From Patescibacteria group bacterium UBA661 (GTDB lineage Bacteria; Patescibacteriota; Minisyncoccia; Phycocordibacterales; UBA918), in the NCBI GenBank assembly GCA_002299465.1, contig DBNX01000002.1:5231-14840 (forward strand): 9,610 nt of DNA, given 5' to 3'. How positions within the stretch are numbered: the stretch's first letter is position 1; each line of letters opens with the position of its first letter. Position numbers and translations under genes: made by a program. Shown here one piece after another: positions 1 to 7,137 of the stretch. Under the pieces are notes generated by a model. The model was not told the origin of the DNA and did not search any database. It was given only the letters and a program-made list of their open reading frames with translations.

Positions 1-32
1 GGGGTACTAGGGATGGCTATCCCTAGTACCCC
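1..32. repeat. Perfect palindrome, CTAGGGA-core repeat
   Basis: The arms GGGGTACTAGGGAT (1-14) and ATCCCTAGTACCCC (19-32) are exact reverse complements around the 4-base loop GGCT. The element lies 25 bases past the stop of the minus-strand kinase gene, so it could act as a 3'-end hairpin for that transcript. Whether a T-tract follows on the minus strand cannot be seen because the window ends here. It shares the CTAGGGA core with the elements at 4412-4432 and 8829-8872, which suggests one dispersed palindrome family rather than a gene-specific terminator. Confidence 0.85.
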
Positions 33-57
33 GCCCCCAGCAAACCCACCACCCCTA

Positions 58-600
58 CTACCATTTCTCCCACTCCTTCCGCACCACGCGACTCTCGCCG
101 CTTTCATTTTCTTTGTAAAGCTCAGCACTAACGAGCTCGTGTTCTGCGTTTAAAGTAAAAAGTGAGTCAAAACCATCAGCGATTTCTGGCGGATAGTTAC
201 GCAGACTACTGTCCATACGTTCTAAAACCTGGCTAGGGACAACGCGGTCTCGGTTTTGGTTTCTCTCTTGAGCAGTCTCTAGGGGAACGTCGATAAATAC
301 CCCCGCCACTTTATCAGCCCCCTTTTCTCTAGCAAAATTGATAAAGTTTTTTCTCTGCTCGGCATTAGCAAAAGTAGCGTCAAACACCACCGTCTCACCG
401 CTAACCACTTGCTCGGTCAGACGCTCTCGGGCCGTTTGCCAAACCAGCTCATTTTTTGTTTGATCAGCCGGATTGCCAGTGATTTCGGTGCGAATATCAT
501 CCGGACAAATGTAAGCATAGTTATGCTTAGTAGCAAATTCCCGCAAAAGCATTGTCTTCCCCGAACCCGGTATACCAATACCCATTATTAATTTTGTCAT
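58..600 (-). CDS. Polynucleotide 5'-kinase-like P-loop kinase (AAA_33 type)
   Basis: This 180-residue cytoplasmic protein matches the kinase domain of T4 polynucleotide kinase along its whole core. It has a Walker A motif GIPGSGKT (9-16), a PDDIR motif (33-37) equivalent to the catalytic Asp and Arg of T4 Pnkp, a VFDATFANAEQR segment equivalent to the T4 SDTNLNPERR region, and a C-terminal lid with RNQNRDRVVP followed by QVLERM. The likely reaction is ATP-dependent phosphorylation of a nucleic-acid 5'-OH or a small substrate. There is no phosphatase or ligase domain. The reading frame is open upstream to 726, but I chose the ATG at 598-600: family similarity begins there, and a TATAAT box lies 7 bases before it, so the upstream stretch (601-726) is probably untranslated promoter DNA. 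The zeta-toxin/AAA_33 superfamily is broad, so the substrate is uncertain while the fold is not. Confidence 0.85.
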   Translation of the reverse strand: MTKLIMGIGIPGSGKTMLLREFATKHNYAYICPDDIRTEITGNPADQTKNELVWQTARERLTEQVVSGETVVFDATFANAEQRKNFINFAREKGADKVAGVFIDVPLETAQERNQNRDRVVPSQVLERMDSSLRNYPPEIADGFDSLFTLNAEHELVSAELYKENESGESRVVRKEWEKW

Positions 601-607
601 AGGGTTG

Positions 608-616
608 ATTATAGCA
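608..616 (-). promoter_or_regulatory. Extended -10 promoter, leaderless, for the kinase gene
   Basis: On the minus strand the sequence reads TGC-TATAAT, a consensus -10 with a TGn extension. Seven bases separate it from the ATG at 600, so transcription should start within about one base of the start codon. I see no convincing -35 at 16-18 bases spacing, which fits an extended -10 promoter. There is no Shine-Dalgarno sequence. Confidence 0.6.
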
Positions 617-756
617 GTAAATTTTACTTGGATACTGAATATTTTGTAAAATATCTTTCTACTCCAAAATATATCTAGCACCTTCCAAAAAAATATGGGC
701 TTCGTGCCATGTATACGGTAACTCAAGTGGAATGTGGAGTTGTGCGATTGTATAGA

Positions 757-785
757 TTGCTCACACCTTAGCCCAAGCTTATACT
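757..785 (+). promoter_or_regulatory. Promoter for the hydrolase gene, predicted leaderless
   Basis: TATACT at 780-785 ends six bases before the ATG at 792, so the predicted +1 is the A of the start codon. TTGCTC at 757-762 sits at a 17-base spacing and matches the -35 consensus only in its TTG. Unlike the other start-proximal promoters in this window it lacks the TGn extension, which may explain why it keeps a partial -35. No Shine-Dalgarno is present. Confidence 0.5.
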
Positions 786-791
786 TAAGTT

Positions 792-3488
792 ATGCCTCAA
801 CTTAAATCAGCTATTAAGTATCGTACTGTCTTACTCCCGCTCACTCTTTTGGCGGGCTTTTTTATTCACATCAACACTGCCAACGCGCAAGTCACCTGTG
901 GGGAAATAATTACTCCAGCCAATTTGCATACCGGTCAAGCCGAAGTGCGAGAGCCAATCGAAAACTGTGCTGACCCGTTTTTAGTCACCCCGGATGTTCA
1001 AAATCCCTACCAGATAGTGGTTAATGGAGGGGTGGTGCCTGACGGGGGAACGGTTTTGGTGCCGGGAGGATTGACTGACGCAGTGGTAGTACAGGGCACC
1101 CCCTATTTGACTAGCTATAATGTTGAGTATTTTAGACATGACGGTCCAAATTATATTCGAGTCCGAACACATTACGACGAAGTAGACGTACCAAGATCTG
1201 AGTTGTATCGCCATGCCGAGAGTTATTTTTTCGGTTCCACCATCCGGGCCTTCTATCAACAATTGATTGCTTCCAGTGACAGAAATCGTTATTTTTATGA
1301 TGTACAAGGTAAACCCTTGTACGACAGTGAGGGTGAAATAATCGCTGACAGATACCAGCAGTTTATTGATGATGCACTTGCTACCATCCAAATTCCATTT
1401 GGTCCAGGCACTTACACCGCTGTAGTGACTGAATATTCGTTAGTCTTAACGCAACGCAATCTTTGGGATAAAATCGTGACCAATCTAGTACCCACCGCCT
1501 ATGCTTCTAACGAGGGTAACGGTTGGCCACAGCGCTATGTGTTTAGCATCACCTTTACCATTACCGCCGAACCAGAAGTGCCAGCTGGTGCCTCGAGTGT
1601 GTTGTTCTTGCCGGGGATTCAGGCGAGTTTACTAGAAACCAATGGCGATCAACTATGGATTCCTCATCGTAATCAAGATGTTGAGCAGTTAGCGATGGAT
1701 AGTGCTGGCAACAGTATCAATGATGTCTATACCACTGGAATAATGACACACATTCCGTTTGGTGGAACCGTTTATGATTCTTTTGCGCGATTGATGGTTA
1801 GCTTGGTGCAAGAGCGAGTCATCGCCGGCTGGACGCCTTTCGCCTACGATTGGCGGTATAGCGTTGCTGATATCGCTAATAATGGCACCAAGTACGAAGA
1901 GGGTGTGCGGGATGCCATAGCTGAAATTGAATATCTCGCCTCACGCTCCTTTACTGGGCGAGTAACTATAATTGGTCACTCCAACGGTGGCCTGTTGGCT
2001 AAAGCATTGATGATTCGACTGGAAGCAGAAGGAAAAGCCCAGCTGGTTGATAAAGTCGTATTGTTGGCGGTACCCCAGCTCGGGACACCAAAGGCAATTG
2101 GCACAATTCTACATGGTTATGATCAAGAAAAATTAGGGGGTTGGCTCATTGATGATGTGACCGCTCGGGCAGTGATACAAAATATGCCGGGGGCTTATGG
2201 ACTTTTACCTTCAGAGAAATATCTAAGTGTCACTACCGATAAAGTGGTAAGTTTTGATAACTCAACTACCACTCAAGTTTTCAGAAATAATTATGGTTTG
2301 ACTATTGATTCAATTGCTGAGCTAAGGCGATTTTTGATTGGTGTATACGACGGTAGACTACAAGCGACTACAATCGATGAGGTGCTAAATGCTAACAATG
2401 CACTATTAACTGAGTCATTAGAATTACACAGGAATGTATTGGGTAATTGGTTAGCACCAGCAGGAGTAGAGGTGGTAGAAATTATTGGTACTGGTCTTGA
2501 TACAGTGTCTGGTTTTGAATATCGGGGCTTCCAAAAAAGAGATTGCGTACTGTTTATTTTTAATTGTCAGATCAAAGGTATATACAAACCAGTACCAATT
2601 ATTTCACAAAAAGGTGACAGTACTGTGATGTCACTTTCAGCCGAGGCATATCGAGGAAACAAAGCGAGTTATTTTATTGATTTAAATGCTGCAAAAGACA
2701 GGGGTGGCAACTCCAAGCACCACAACATCTCTGAGAACCCATCCGTACAAAAATTGATTAAGAATTTACTGCTAGCTACGACAACAGACATTGAGTTTAT
2801 CTCTAATACACAACCTAATAGTAATGAGGAGAGGATAATGTTTGGCGTCCATTCACCAGCAGAAATCATTTTAGCCGACGCCGCCGGTAATATAGTCGGC
2901 AAGCGTGTTGTTAACGGTGCTGTTACCAAAGAAGAAGCAATAAGAAATAGTAGCTATTTTGAGATCGGAACCAGCAAGTACGTTATTGTTCCGCGAAATG
3001 CTACTTACAATATTACTATTATTGGTACCGGCGATGGTAGTGTGACTTTTACACAAGACAATTTAACCAACAATACTCAGATTGCAAAATATTCAGTCAT
3101 GGTAGCAACTATCACAGCAAGCACTACGATTAAGGCATCATTTAATACTGATTTGTCTAATTTAGAAATTGACAGAAATAGCGATGGAAATATAGATCTC
3201 GTACTAACTCCGTTAGGTGAAGATATTACACCAAGGGCGTCTTATCGGGATTTAAGTACTAGAATTAATCAGTTAGCTATATCGCGAGTTAGAAAACTAC
3301 CCTTGCAGATATTGGTTGATAATGCCAGGCGGCTGGACGAAAAATCATTGATTAATCCACGAATAACGCCATTAGAAATCTTATTGCTTAGCAGATTAGA
3401 GACACTACTAGTAACCTATCAAAAACGTAGATGGATAAGTCGGGATGATTTAGACGCACTGAATCATATTATCAATCAATTAAAATGA
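792..3488 (+). CDS. Secreted LCAT/lipase-like alpha/beta hydrolase
   Basis: This 898-residue protein starts with a Sec signal peptide (basic Lys5/Lys9/Arg11, hydrophobic stretch 13-27, ANA cleavage site before Gln33). A family-unassigned beta-rich region (33-265) precedes the hydrolase. Hydrolase landmarks are an oxyanion-side LPGIQASLLE segment (273-282), AYDWR (Asp353-Arg355) as in lecithin:cholesterol acyltransferase relatives, the nucleophile elbow GHSNGG (Ser397), GDSTV (Asp609) and SKHH (His643/644), which together give a plausible Ser-Asp-His triad. Lys/Asp-rich and beta segments follow. A Ca-binding-like DxNxDGxxD motif (Asp794-Asp802) and a helical tail form the C-terminus. It probably hydrolyses lipid or another ester outside the cytoplasm; the substrate is unknown. 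The stop overlaps the next ATG (ATGA), implying translational coupling to the membrane protein. The hydrolase fold is confident, lipase specificity is inferred. Confidence 0.85.
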   Translation: MPQLKSAIKYRTVLLPLTLLAGFFIHINTANAQVTCGEIITPANLHTGQAEVREPIENCADPFLVTPDVQNPYQIVVNGGVVPDGGTVLVPGGLTDAVVVQGTPYLTSYNVEYFRHDGPNYIRVRTHYDEVDVPRSELYRHAESYFFGSTIRAFYQQLIASSDRNRYFYDVQGKPLYDSEGEIIADRYQQFIDDALATIQIPFGPGTYTAVVTEYSLVLTQRNLWDKIVTNLVPTAYASNEGNGWPQRYVFSITFTITAEPEVPAGASSVLFLPGIQASLLETNGDQLWIPHRNQDVEQLAMDSAGNSINDVYTTGIMTHIPFGGTVYDSFARLMVSLVQERVIAGWTPFAYDWRYSVADIANNGTKYEEGVRDAIAEIEYLASRSFTGRVTIIGHSNGGLLAKALMIRLEAEGKAQLVDKVVLLAVPQLGTPKAIGTILHGYDQEKLGGWLIDDVTARAVIQNMPGAYGLLPSEKYLSVTTDKVVSFDNSTTTQVFRNNYGLTIDSIAELRRFLIGVYDGRLQATTIDEVLNANNALLTESLELHRNVLGNWLAPAGVEVVEIIGTGLDTVSGFEYRGFQKRDCVLFIFNCQIKGIYKPVPIISQKGDSTVMSLSAEAYRGNKASYFIDLNAAKDRGGNSKHHNISENPSVQKLIKNLLLATTTDIEFISNTQPNSNEERIMFGVHSPAEIILADAAGNIVGKRVVNGAVTKEEAIRNSSYFEIGTSKYVIVPRNATYNITIIGTGDGSVTFTQDNLTNNTQIAKYSVMVATITASTTIKASFNTDLSNLEIDRNSDGNIDLVLTPLGEDITPRASYRDLSTRINQLAISRVRKLPLQILVDNARRLDEKSLINPRITPLEILLLSRLETLLVTYQKRRWISRDDLDALNHIINQLK

Positions 3489-3898
3489 TTATGGGTAAAA
3501 TTAAAAACGCAAAATTCCAGATAACAGGATTAGTAATTTCCATCGGGCTATATTTATGGTCTCAATATGAATGGTCAAAATGTCCAGAAATAGATTGTCC
3601 CGAATCATTTATTGATCATTGGTTACATCCAGTTGAATCCGGTTCATTATTCTTGATCGGTTTCTTTACTCTATTCCTGATACTACCTTCCCACTACTTC
3701 AAAAAGTGGCTCAAGTACATCTTTTCGTGGGGCTTTCCCTTGTCTGTATATCTGACATACATCACTACCGGCAGTAACAGTATTCCAGCGTACGACAAAG
3801 TCGATGTAGCTCAATTTTGGGGAATGTTTTTCGCAGTAGTTACTGTGATATTTATAGTAGTTCTTAAATATCTTGATTGGAGACAGAGGCGGAAGTAG
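3485..3898 (+). CDS. Four-helix integral membrane protein coupled to the hydrolase
   Basis: The 137-residue protein has four hydrophobic segments (about 12-28, 52-68, 75-95 and 110-128), a Cys33/Cys38 pair in the first loop and a basic end (DWRQRRK). I do not recognise a family. The ATG at 3485 overlaps the hydrolase TGA by four bases; a second in-frame ATG lies at 3491, so the exact start is open but coupling holds either way. It could anchor, export-assist or protect against the hydrolase; none of these roles is shown by sequence. A decayed paralogue directly follows it, so the gene was duplicated in tandem. Confidence 0.75.
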   Translation: MIMGKIKNAKFQITGLVISIGLYLWSQYEWSKCPEIDCPESFIDHWLHPVESGSLFLIGFFTLFLILPSHYFKKWLKYIFSWGFPLSVYLTYITTGSNSIPAYDKVDVAQFWGMFFAVVTVIFIVVLKYLDWRQRRK

Positions 3899-3949
3899 TA
3901 ATGGGTCGCCCTGGTAAGACTGAGGGAGAATGAAAGATACACAGTAATT

Positions 3950-4379
3950 ATGAAAGAAATTATTTTAGAAAAATATAAAGTAATTAATCTAATTTTATTC
4001 GTAGTAATAGGTTTCATATTTGTATACATAAACATTAACTACCAAGTATGGTTTCAAAATGCCGATATTGAATACATCTATGAGGTATTTGATGGTATTT
4101 ACCACCCGATAATGGTAACGGCATAATGGCTTGCCATTATGCTTGGTTTATTTATCCTCCTCCCATCCCGTATCTTCAAAATGGCTTTTCTTTGTAGCGC
4201 CACCAATCTTACTACTCACCTACTTCCTAGTAGCTGGTATCTCGGTCTATTCCGGTAGTGTACTCAATATCACCCGAGGGCAAATGGCTGAAAATGGTAT
4301 GATTGGATTAGCTATCGTAACCGCCGTATTTGTATTGGTACATTGTCTTTCGGATTGGAGAGGGTGTCGTAGACAGTAA
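3950..4379 (+). pseudogene. Decayed tandem copy of the four-helix membrane protein
   Basis: From the ATG at 3950 the frame encodes MKEIILEKYKVINLILF and continues to an in-frame TAA at 4124-4126. Reading through gives WLAIMLGLFILLPSRIFK, which aligns without gaps to LFLIGFFTLFLILPSHYFK of the upstream gene; HP is shared just before the stop. The stop stands where the intact gene has TTA Leu, so one T-to-A change explains it. At 4178-4181 the intact gene reads TTCAAAAAGTGG and this copy reads TTCAAAATGG, a loss of two bases that moves the rest into another frame. That frame continues as KWLFFVAPP and ends DWRGCRRQ at 4379, matching the KKWLKYIFS and DWRQRRK positions. Repaired, it would be about 143 residues. 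Amino-acid divergence is considerable, so the duplication is old, whereas two lesions suggest later inactivation. Two separate short proteins cannot be excluded but are unlikely. Confidence 0.8.
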
Positions 4380-4411
4380 TTACATAAATAAAATGAAGGC
4401 AAAATCAGTTA

Positions 4412-4432
4412 TCCCTAAGCAAGACCTAGGGA
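4412..4432. repeat. Solo arm of the palindromic repeat
   Basis: These 21 bases match the left arm of the palindrome at 8829-8849 in 19 of 21 positions, including the uninterrupted GCAAGACCTAGGGA (4419-4432). The complementary arm is absent here. The solo arm can form its own small hairpin (TCCCTA 4412-4417 with TAGGGA 4427-4432). It lies between the convergent ends of the decayed membrane gene and the anchored-protein gene. Confidence 0.75.
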
Positions 4433-4485
4433 GGGTATAATTTCGACTGGTCTCGAGCACTTAAATCTAAGACATTTGCAAAGAT

Positions 4486-5268
4486 TTAATCTCTGCAATC
4501 TTTGGTATAACCAGCCACATCAATAACCTTGTTAAGCTGTGCTTCTAGCCGACGATCCGCAGGAACACCCCCGTCAAAATGATCAATTATTATTTCTGAT
4601 ATTTCGATAGTGGTCGACCCTGTAAGAGTACAGAATCTTCCATTTGTAGGGATATAACTTTTACCACTCAAACCAAAAGCATGCTCAGCAGTCTCGTAGT
4701 TACGAAAAATGACAGTAGGATTGTCATGGCGATCGTGTGGCAGCTTATTTAACTCATCAAAATCGGCCTTAAAATGTACATTCGATAGCACGTAAAAATT
4801 TGACTCATCGTCCGCATCGTATAGATGCTTGACGTATGTTCCTGTCAGTGTAATTTTCTCGGGATAGTAGGTGAAGCGATATTTCTTACCTGTACCAGCA
4901 GCTAGAGCAATGGCTTTTTGGCAGGCAAATCTTTCCTCACGAGAGGCTAAAGGACTTGACCAATTCTTGCACGCTTCTTCATTCCAGCCAAAGTTTTCTG
5001 TACTATGATTATTTTTTGCCAGAGTTTGTTGTTGGTCAGTCTCAAAATTGTTTTGTGCTAATGGTGGAATCTGCTGATAAACTATTTTCTCTATCTCAAC
5101 TACTTTAACGGGTGAGTACATGTATCCAATCCATCCCCCAATAAATGGCATCACGACGAATAAAGTCATGGCCAGGTATTTTGATAATGGAGTGACTGAA
5201 TTTAGAGCACTAATTTTTTGCTCTACCCTTTTATTAGCTGGCTCTTGAAAGTATTGTTCAGAATCCAT
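4486..5268 (-). CDS. Single-pass membrane-anchored protein with four external cysteines
   Basis: This 260-residue protein has a short cytoplasmic N-terminus containing NKRVEQKISALNS, one transmembrane helix (about 31-51, ending FIGGWIGYMY) and a linker rich in Gln/Asn (60-92). The outer domain carries Cys100, Cys116, Cys213 and Cys258, suitable for two disulfides. The stretch 130-230 alternates short hydrophobic strands (FTYYPEKITLTGTY, FYVLSNVHF, TIEISEIII) and looks beta-rich. I do not recognise a named family; the anchor resembles ones I associate with Parcubacteria membrane proteins. The ATG at 5266-5268 is fixed by a TACAAT box six bases upstream. It is convergent with the preceding gene pair and divergent from the IS30 remnant. 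Confidence 0.7.
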   Translation of the reverse strand: MDSEQYFQEPANKRVEQKISALNSVTPLSKYLAMTLFVVMPFIGGWIGYMYSPVKVVEIEKIVYQQIPPLAQNNFETDQQQTLAKNNHSTENFGWNEEACKNWSSPLASREERFACQKAIALAAGTGKKYRFTYYPEKITLTGTYVKHLYDADDESNFYVLSNVHFKADFDELNKLPHDRHDNPTVIFRNYETAEHAFGLSGKSYIPTNGRFCTLTGSTTIEISEIIIDHFDGGVPADRRLEAQLNKVIDVAGYTKDCRD

Positions 5269-5274
5269 CTAAAA

Positions 5275-5283
5275 ATTGTAGCA
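5275..5283 (-). promoter_or_regulatory. Extended -10 promoter, leaderless, for the anchored protein
   Basis: The minus strand reads TGC-TACAAT and then TTTTAG before the ATG. The six-base gap puts the predicted +1 exactly on the A of the start codon. The TGC extension is identical to that of the kinase promoter at 608-616, and again no -35 consensus is visible. Confidence 0.6.
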
Positions 5284-5328
5284 CGAGTTAGAATAACGTG
5301 CCGGTATAAACAGTTAAGTCATTATTAA

Positions 5329-5871
5329 CGAGAACAGCTAGGAATCCTGAAAGCGCAACGACTTTCCAGTACTGCCATCGGAGTCAGATTCGGATGTGAC
5401 CCGAGCACCATCCGCCGGGAACTACGTCGTCTCGGACCTCGTACCCTATAATCACCACTGCGGGTACAGACTGATGCTCACCAGAAGCAAAAGATACCTC
5501 GTACAGAAAAGAAACGGCTTCGGGTGGAGTGATGGGAACTGGTATAACAGAAGCTCAAACAGGAAGTCTTTAAATCAATCACCCATGACCGAGGATCTGA
5601 GATGGTACAACATGAGTTATTCACAAAAGATACGAATGTGCAGATATACTTCGCCGATCCCCAACCACCTTGGCAACGTGGTACCAATGAGAATACCAAT
5701 GGGCTCATTAGACAGTATTTTCCTAAAGGTATTGACTTCAATCAGGTGCCCCTCCGAGAATTGAAACGAGTGCAGAAACTCCTGAACACTCGCCCGCGCC
5801 AGACACTTGACTGGAAGACACCGGAGGAAGCGTTTGCTAAACTATTAGGTATTAGTGCAGTTGGGGTTTGA
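5329..5871 (+). pseudogene. IS30-family transposase remnant
   Basis: A single reading frame runs through the remnant but carries stops at 5449 (TAA), 5530 (TGA) and 5545 (TAA), and another stop (5326) precedes it where the start is lost. The N-terminal part encodes REQLGILKAQRLSSTAIG and then DPSTIRRELRR, the helix-turn-helix of IS30 transposases. The C-terminal part has THDRGSE (second catalytic Asp region), YFADPQPPWQRGTNENTNG and IRQYFPKG (catalytic Glu region), LLNTRPRQTLDWKTPEEAF, ending at TGA 5869-5871. About 540 bases remain of the roughly 1 kb usual for the family. The middle, including the first catalytic Asp (WEGDL region), is missing, probably deleted near 5560 where QKLKQ is joined directly to EVFKSITHDRG. 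It cannot encode an active transposase. Clear terminal inverted repeats are not visible; GGGGTTTGAGAGTGGCAA (5863-5880) may be a worn right end. Confidence 0.9.
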
Positions 5872-5889
5872 GAGTGGCAATTATATAAA

Positions 5890-7017
5890 ATGACAAAAAC
5901 CATCTTTACATGTTTAGTTTTAATAGTCACATTGGTAGTGGCAGTAGCGGGTTATTTTTGGTATGAAAGATACGCAAATACCGGGGAATATTCATTACCA
6001 GAAAGACCAATACCACCATCTGACACAGTATCTAACGAAACTTTAAGTGTACCGCCCGAAAACAACAAGGAGATTGTGCTAGTGGAGCCGGCACCAAAAC
6101 AACCAGAAACATTTAGCGTACAAAGCAGTAATGATGCGCTAATTATCGATACTGTTACCGCTGAAATAAAACCAGAATCAGAGCCAGTGACCCTAGAAGA
6201 AGAGATTGCTGAATTTTATAAAGAAATGACGGAAAATAGTCTTACGAGTGAATCTATAAAATTGCGGATAAAAGAGCTAGAAAATAAAATTAACAATTTG
6301 CCCGATGAAGAAAGAGCCAGGTTAGTATTCAATTCTGTTTTAGGAGAAGATATTCTGGAAATATTTGATCTTAATTTAAACCCAATATCAGTCATTCCTC
6401 TCCAAGGTTTTCGTCGACCGATTCTGGTTAATCGAGACGATGTAAACAAACCACCAACGAATGAATTGAGAAAACAATCGACCGAAATAGGTATAGCGTT
6501 TACGCACACAGACAACGATATCATTGATTCGTACTTTTATGATGACAAGGGACAATTTACCGGAGTGGTACGGTTTGTTAAGGGGGTCGATTCCCAGCGC
6601 TTCTTGCACGAGCAAGTAAGGGGTGTCAACACACGCCTCTTTGCTGGTACGGTTTATCATATGATAAACGATCTACAAACCCCAGCAACGTTTTATGTGA
6701 TGGGGCGTAGTCTAAATTCTGCCCAAGTCAGGTTAGAAGAAATAAATAACTCTACACCACTAGCAAAAATGGTATTTCCAGTTTCGTCATCGACATTGGT
6801 ATCGGTGCGGATAGAAATGATTGATGGTGTACTGAACATCGGGAAATGGAACTTTGATTTTGATGGCGATGATAAAACAGACTTGACGCTAGGTAACGCA
6901 GAAGCATTCACTGAGGAGCATATTAAGCTAGCGTTACAAAAAATGAGTAATGATTTAAATTTATCACAAAGTGACAGAGACCAAATACTAGCCGCCTTGG
7001 TTAGTGCTAATTTTTAA
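5890..7017 (+). CDS. Membrane-anchored extracytoplasmic protein with DxDGDD motif
   Basis: The 375-residue protein begins with an uncleaved signal-anchor helix (about 5-24), followed by a Pro/Glu-rich spacer (36-100) typical of wall-spanning linkers. A charged helical segment (102-145, with EEEIAEFYKEM and IKELENKINNLPDEE) is probably coiled coil. A beta-rich globular part (155-320) precedes the Ca-binding-like motif DFDGDDKTDL (Asp323, Asp325, Asp327, Asp331). A helical tail (340-372) ends the protein. I do not recognise the family. The C-terminal layout, Asp-rich loop then helices, resembles the hydrolase at 792-3488, hinting at a shared surface module. The gene begins 18 bases after the IS30 remnant's stop. 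The AT-rich TTATATAAAATG start lacks both a Shine-Dalgarno and a properly spaced -10, so its promoter is unclear and may have been altered by the insertion. Confidence 0.7.
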   Translation: MTKTIFTCLVLIVTLVVAVAGYFWYERYANTGEYSLPERPIPPSDTVSNETLSVPPENNKEIVLVEPAPKQPETFSVQSSNDALIIDTVTAEIKPESEPVTLEEEIAEFYKEMTENSLTSESIKLRIKELENKINNLPDEERARLVFNSVLGEDILEIFDLNLNPISVIPLQGFRRPILVNRDDVNKPPTNELRKQSTEIGIAFTHTDNDIIDSYFYDDKGQFTGVVRFVKGVDSQRFLHEQVRGVNTRLFAGTVYHMINDLQTPATFYVMGRSLNSAQVRLEEINNSTPLAKMVFPVSSSTLVSVRIEMIDGVLNIGKWNFDFDGDDKTDLTLGNAEAFTEEHIKLALQKMSNDLNLSQSDRDQILAALVSANF

Positions 7018-7082
7018 TCTCTAGATTTGGTAATGAATGGGAGAGTGCTCTATCTAGCCAACATGCACTAGGATAGCGACAG

Positions 7083-7115
7083 GATAATTGTTATCATAAT
7101 TAGAGATTTTATAAA
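7083..7115 (+). promoter_or_regulatory. Probable promoter of the VOC/SRPBCC operon, with overlapping palindrome
   Basis: TTGTTA (7088-7093, four of six consensus bases) is followed after 16 bases by TATAAA (7110-7115). The predicted start near 7122 would leave a short leader of about 16 bases before the ATG at 7138. The -35 lies inside the 13-base palindrome GATAATTGTTATC (7083-7095), a position where a repressor could act. The rest of 7018-7137 shows no gene. Confidence 0.35.
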
Positions 7116-7137
7116 AATTTATCCAACACATTTGCTT

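Noticed and set aside
601..726. N-terminal extension of the kinase frame by 42 residues
   Set aside because: The extension has no family similarity, and a TATAAT box sits 7 bases before the ATG at 600, so these bases are more likely promoter and spacer DNA.
4131..4379. Separate 82-residue membrane protein starting at a TTG
   Set aside because: It is the frameshifted 3' half of the decayed membrane-gene copy; its first dozen residues come from the wrong frame while the part from 4179 on aligns with the intact paralogue.
4436..4441. Orphan TATAAT on the plus strand
   Set aside because: No plus-strand gene or clear RNA follows, no -35 is visible, and it lies next to the repeat arm between convergent gene ends.
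4479..4504. Hairpin CAAAGATT/AATCTTTG at the end of the anchored-protein gene
   Set aside because: It is AT-rich with a 10-base loop, overlaps the stop codon, and has no T-tract on the minus strand, so it does not qualify as a terminator.
5396..5764. 122-residue plus-strand ORF
   Set aside because: It is out of frame with the IS30 transposase remnant, whose family motifs lie in the other frame across the same bases.
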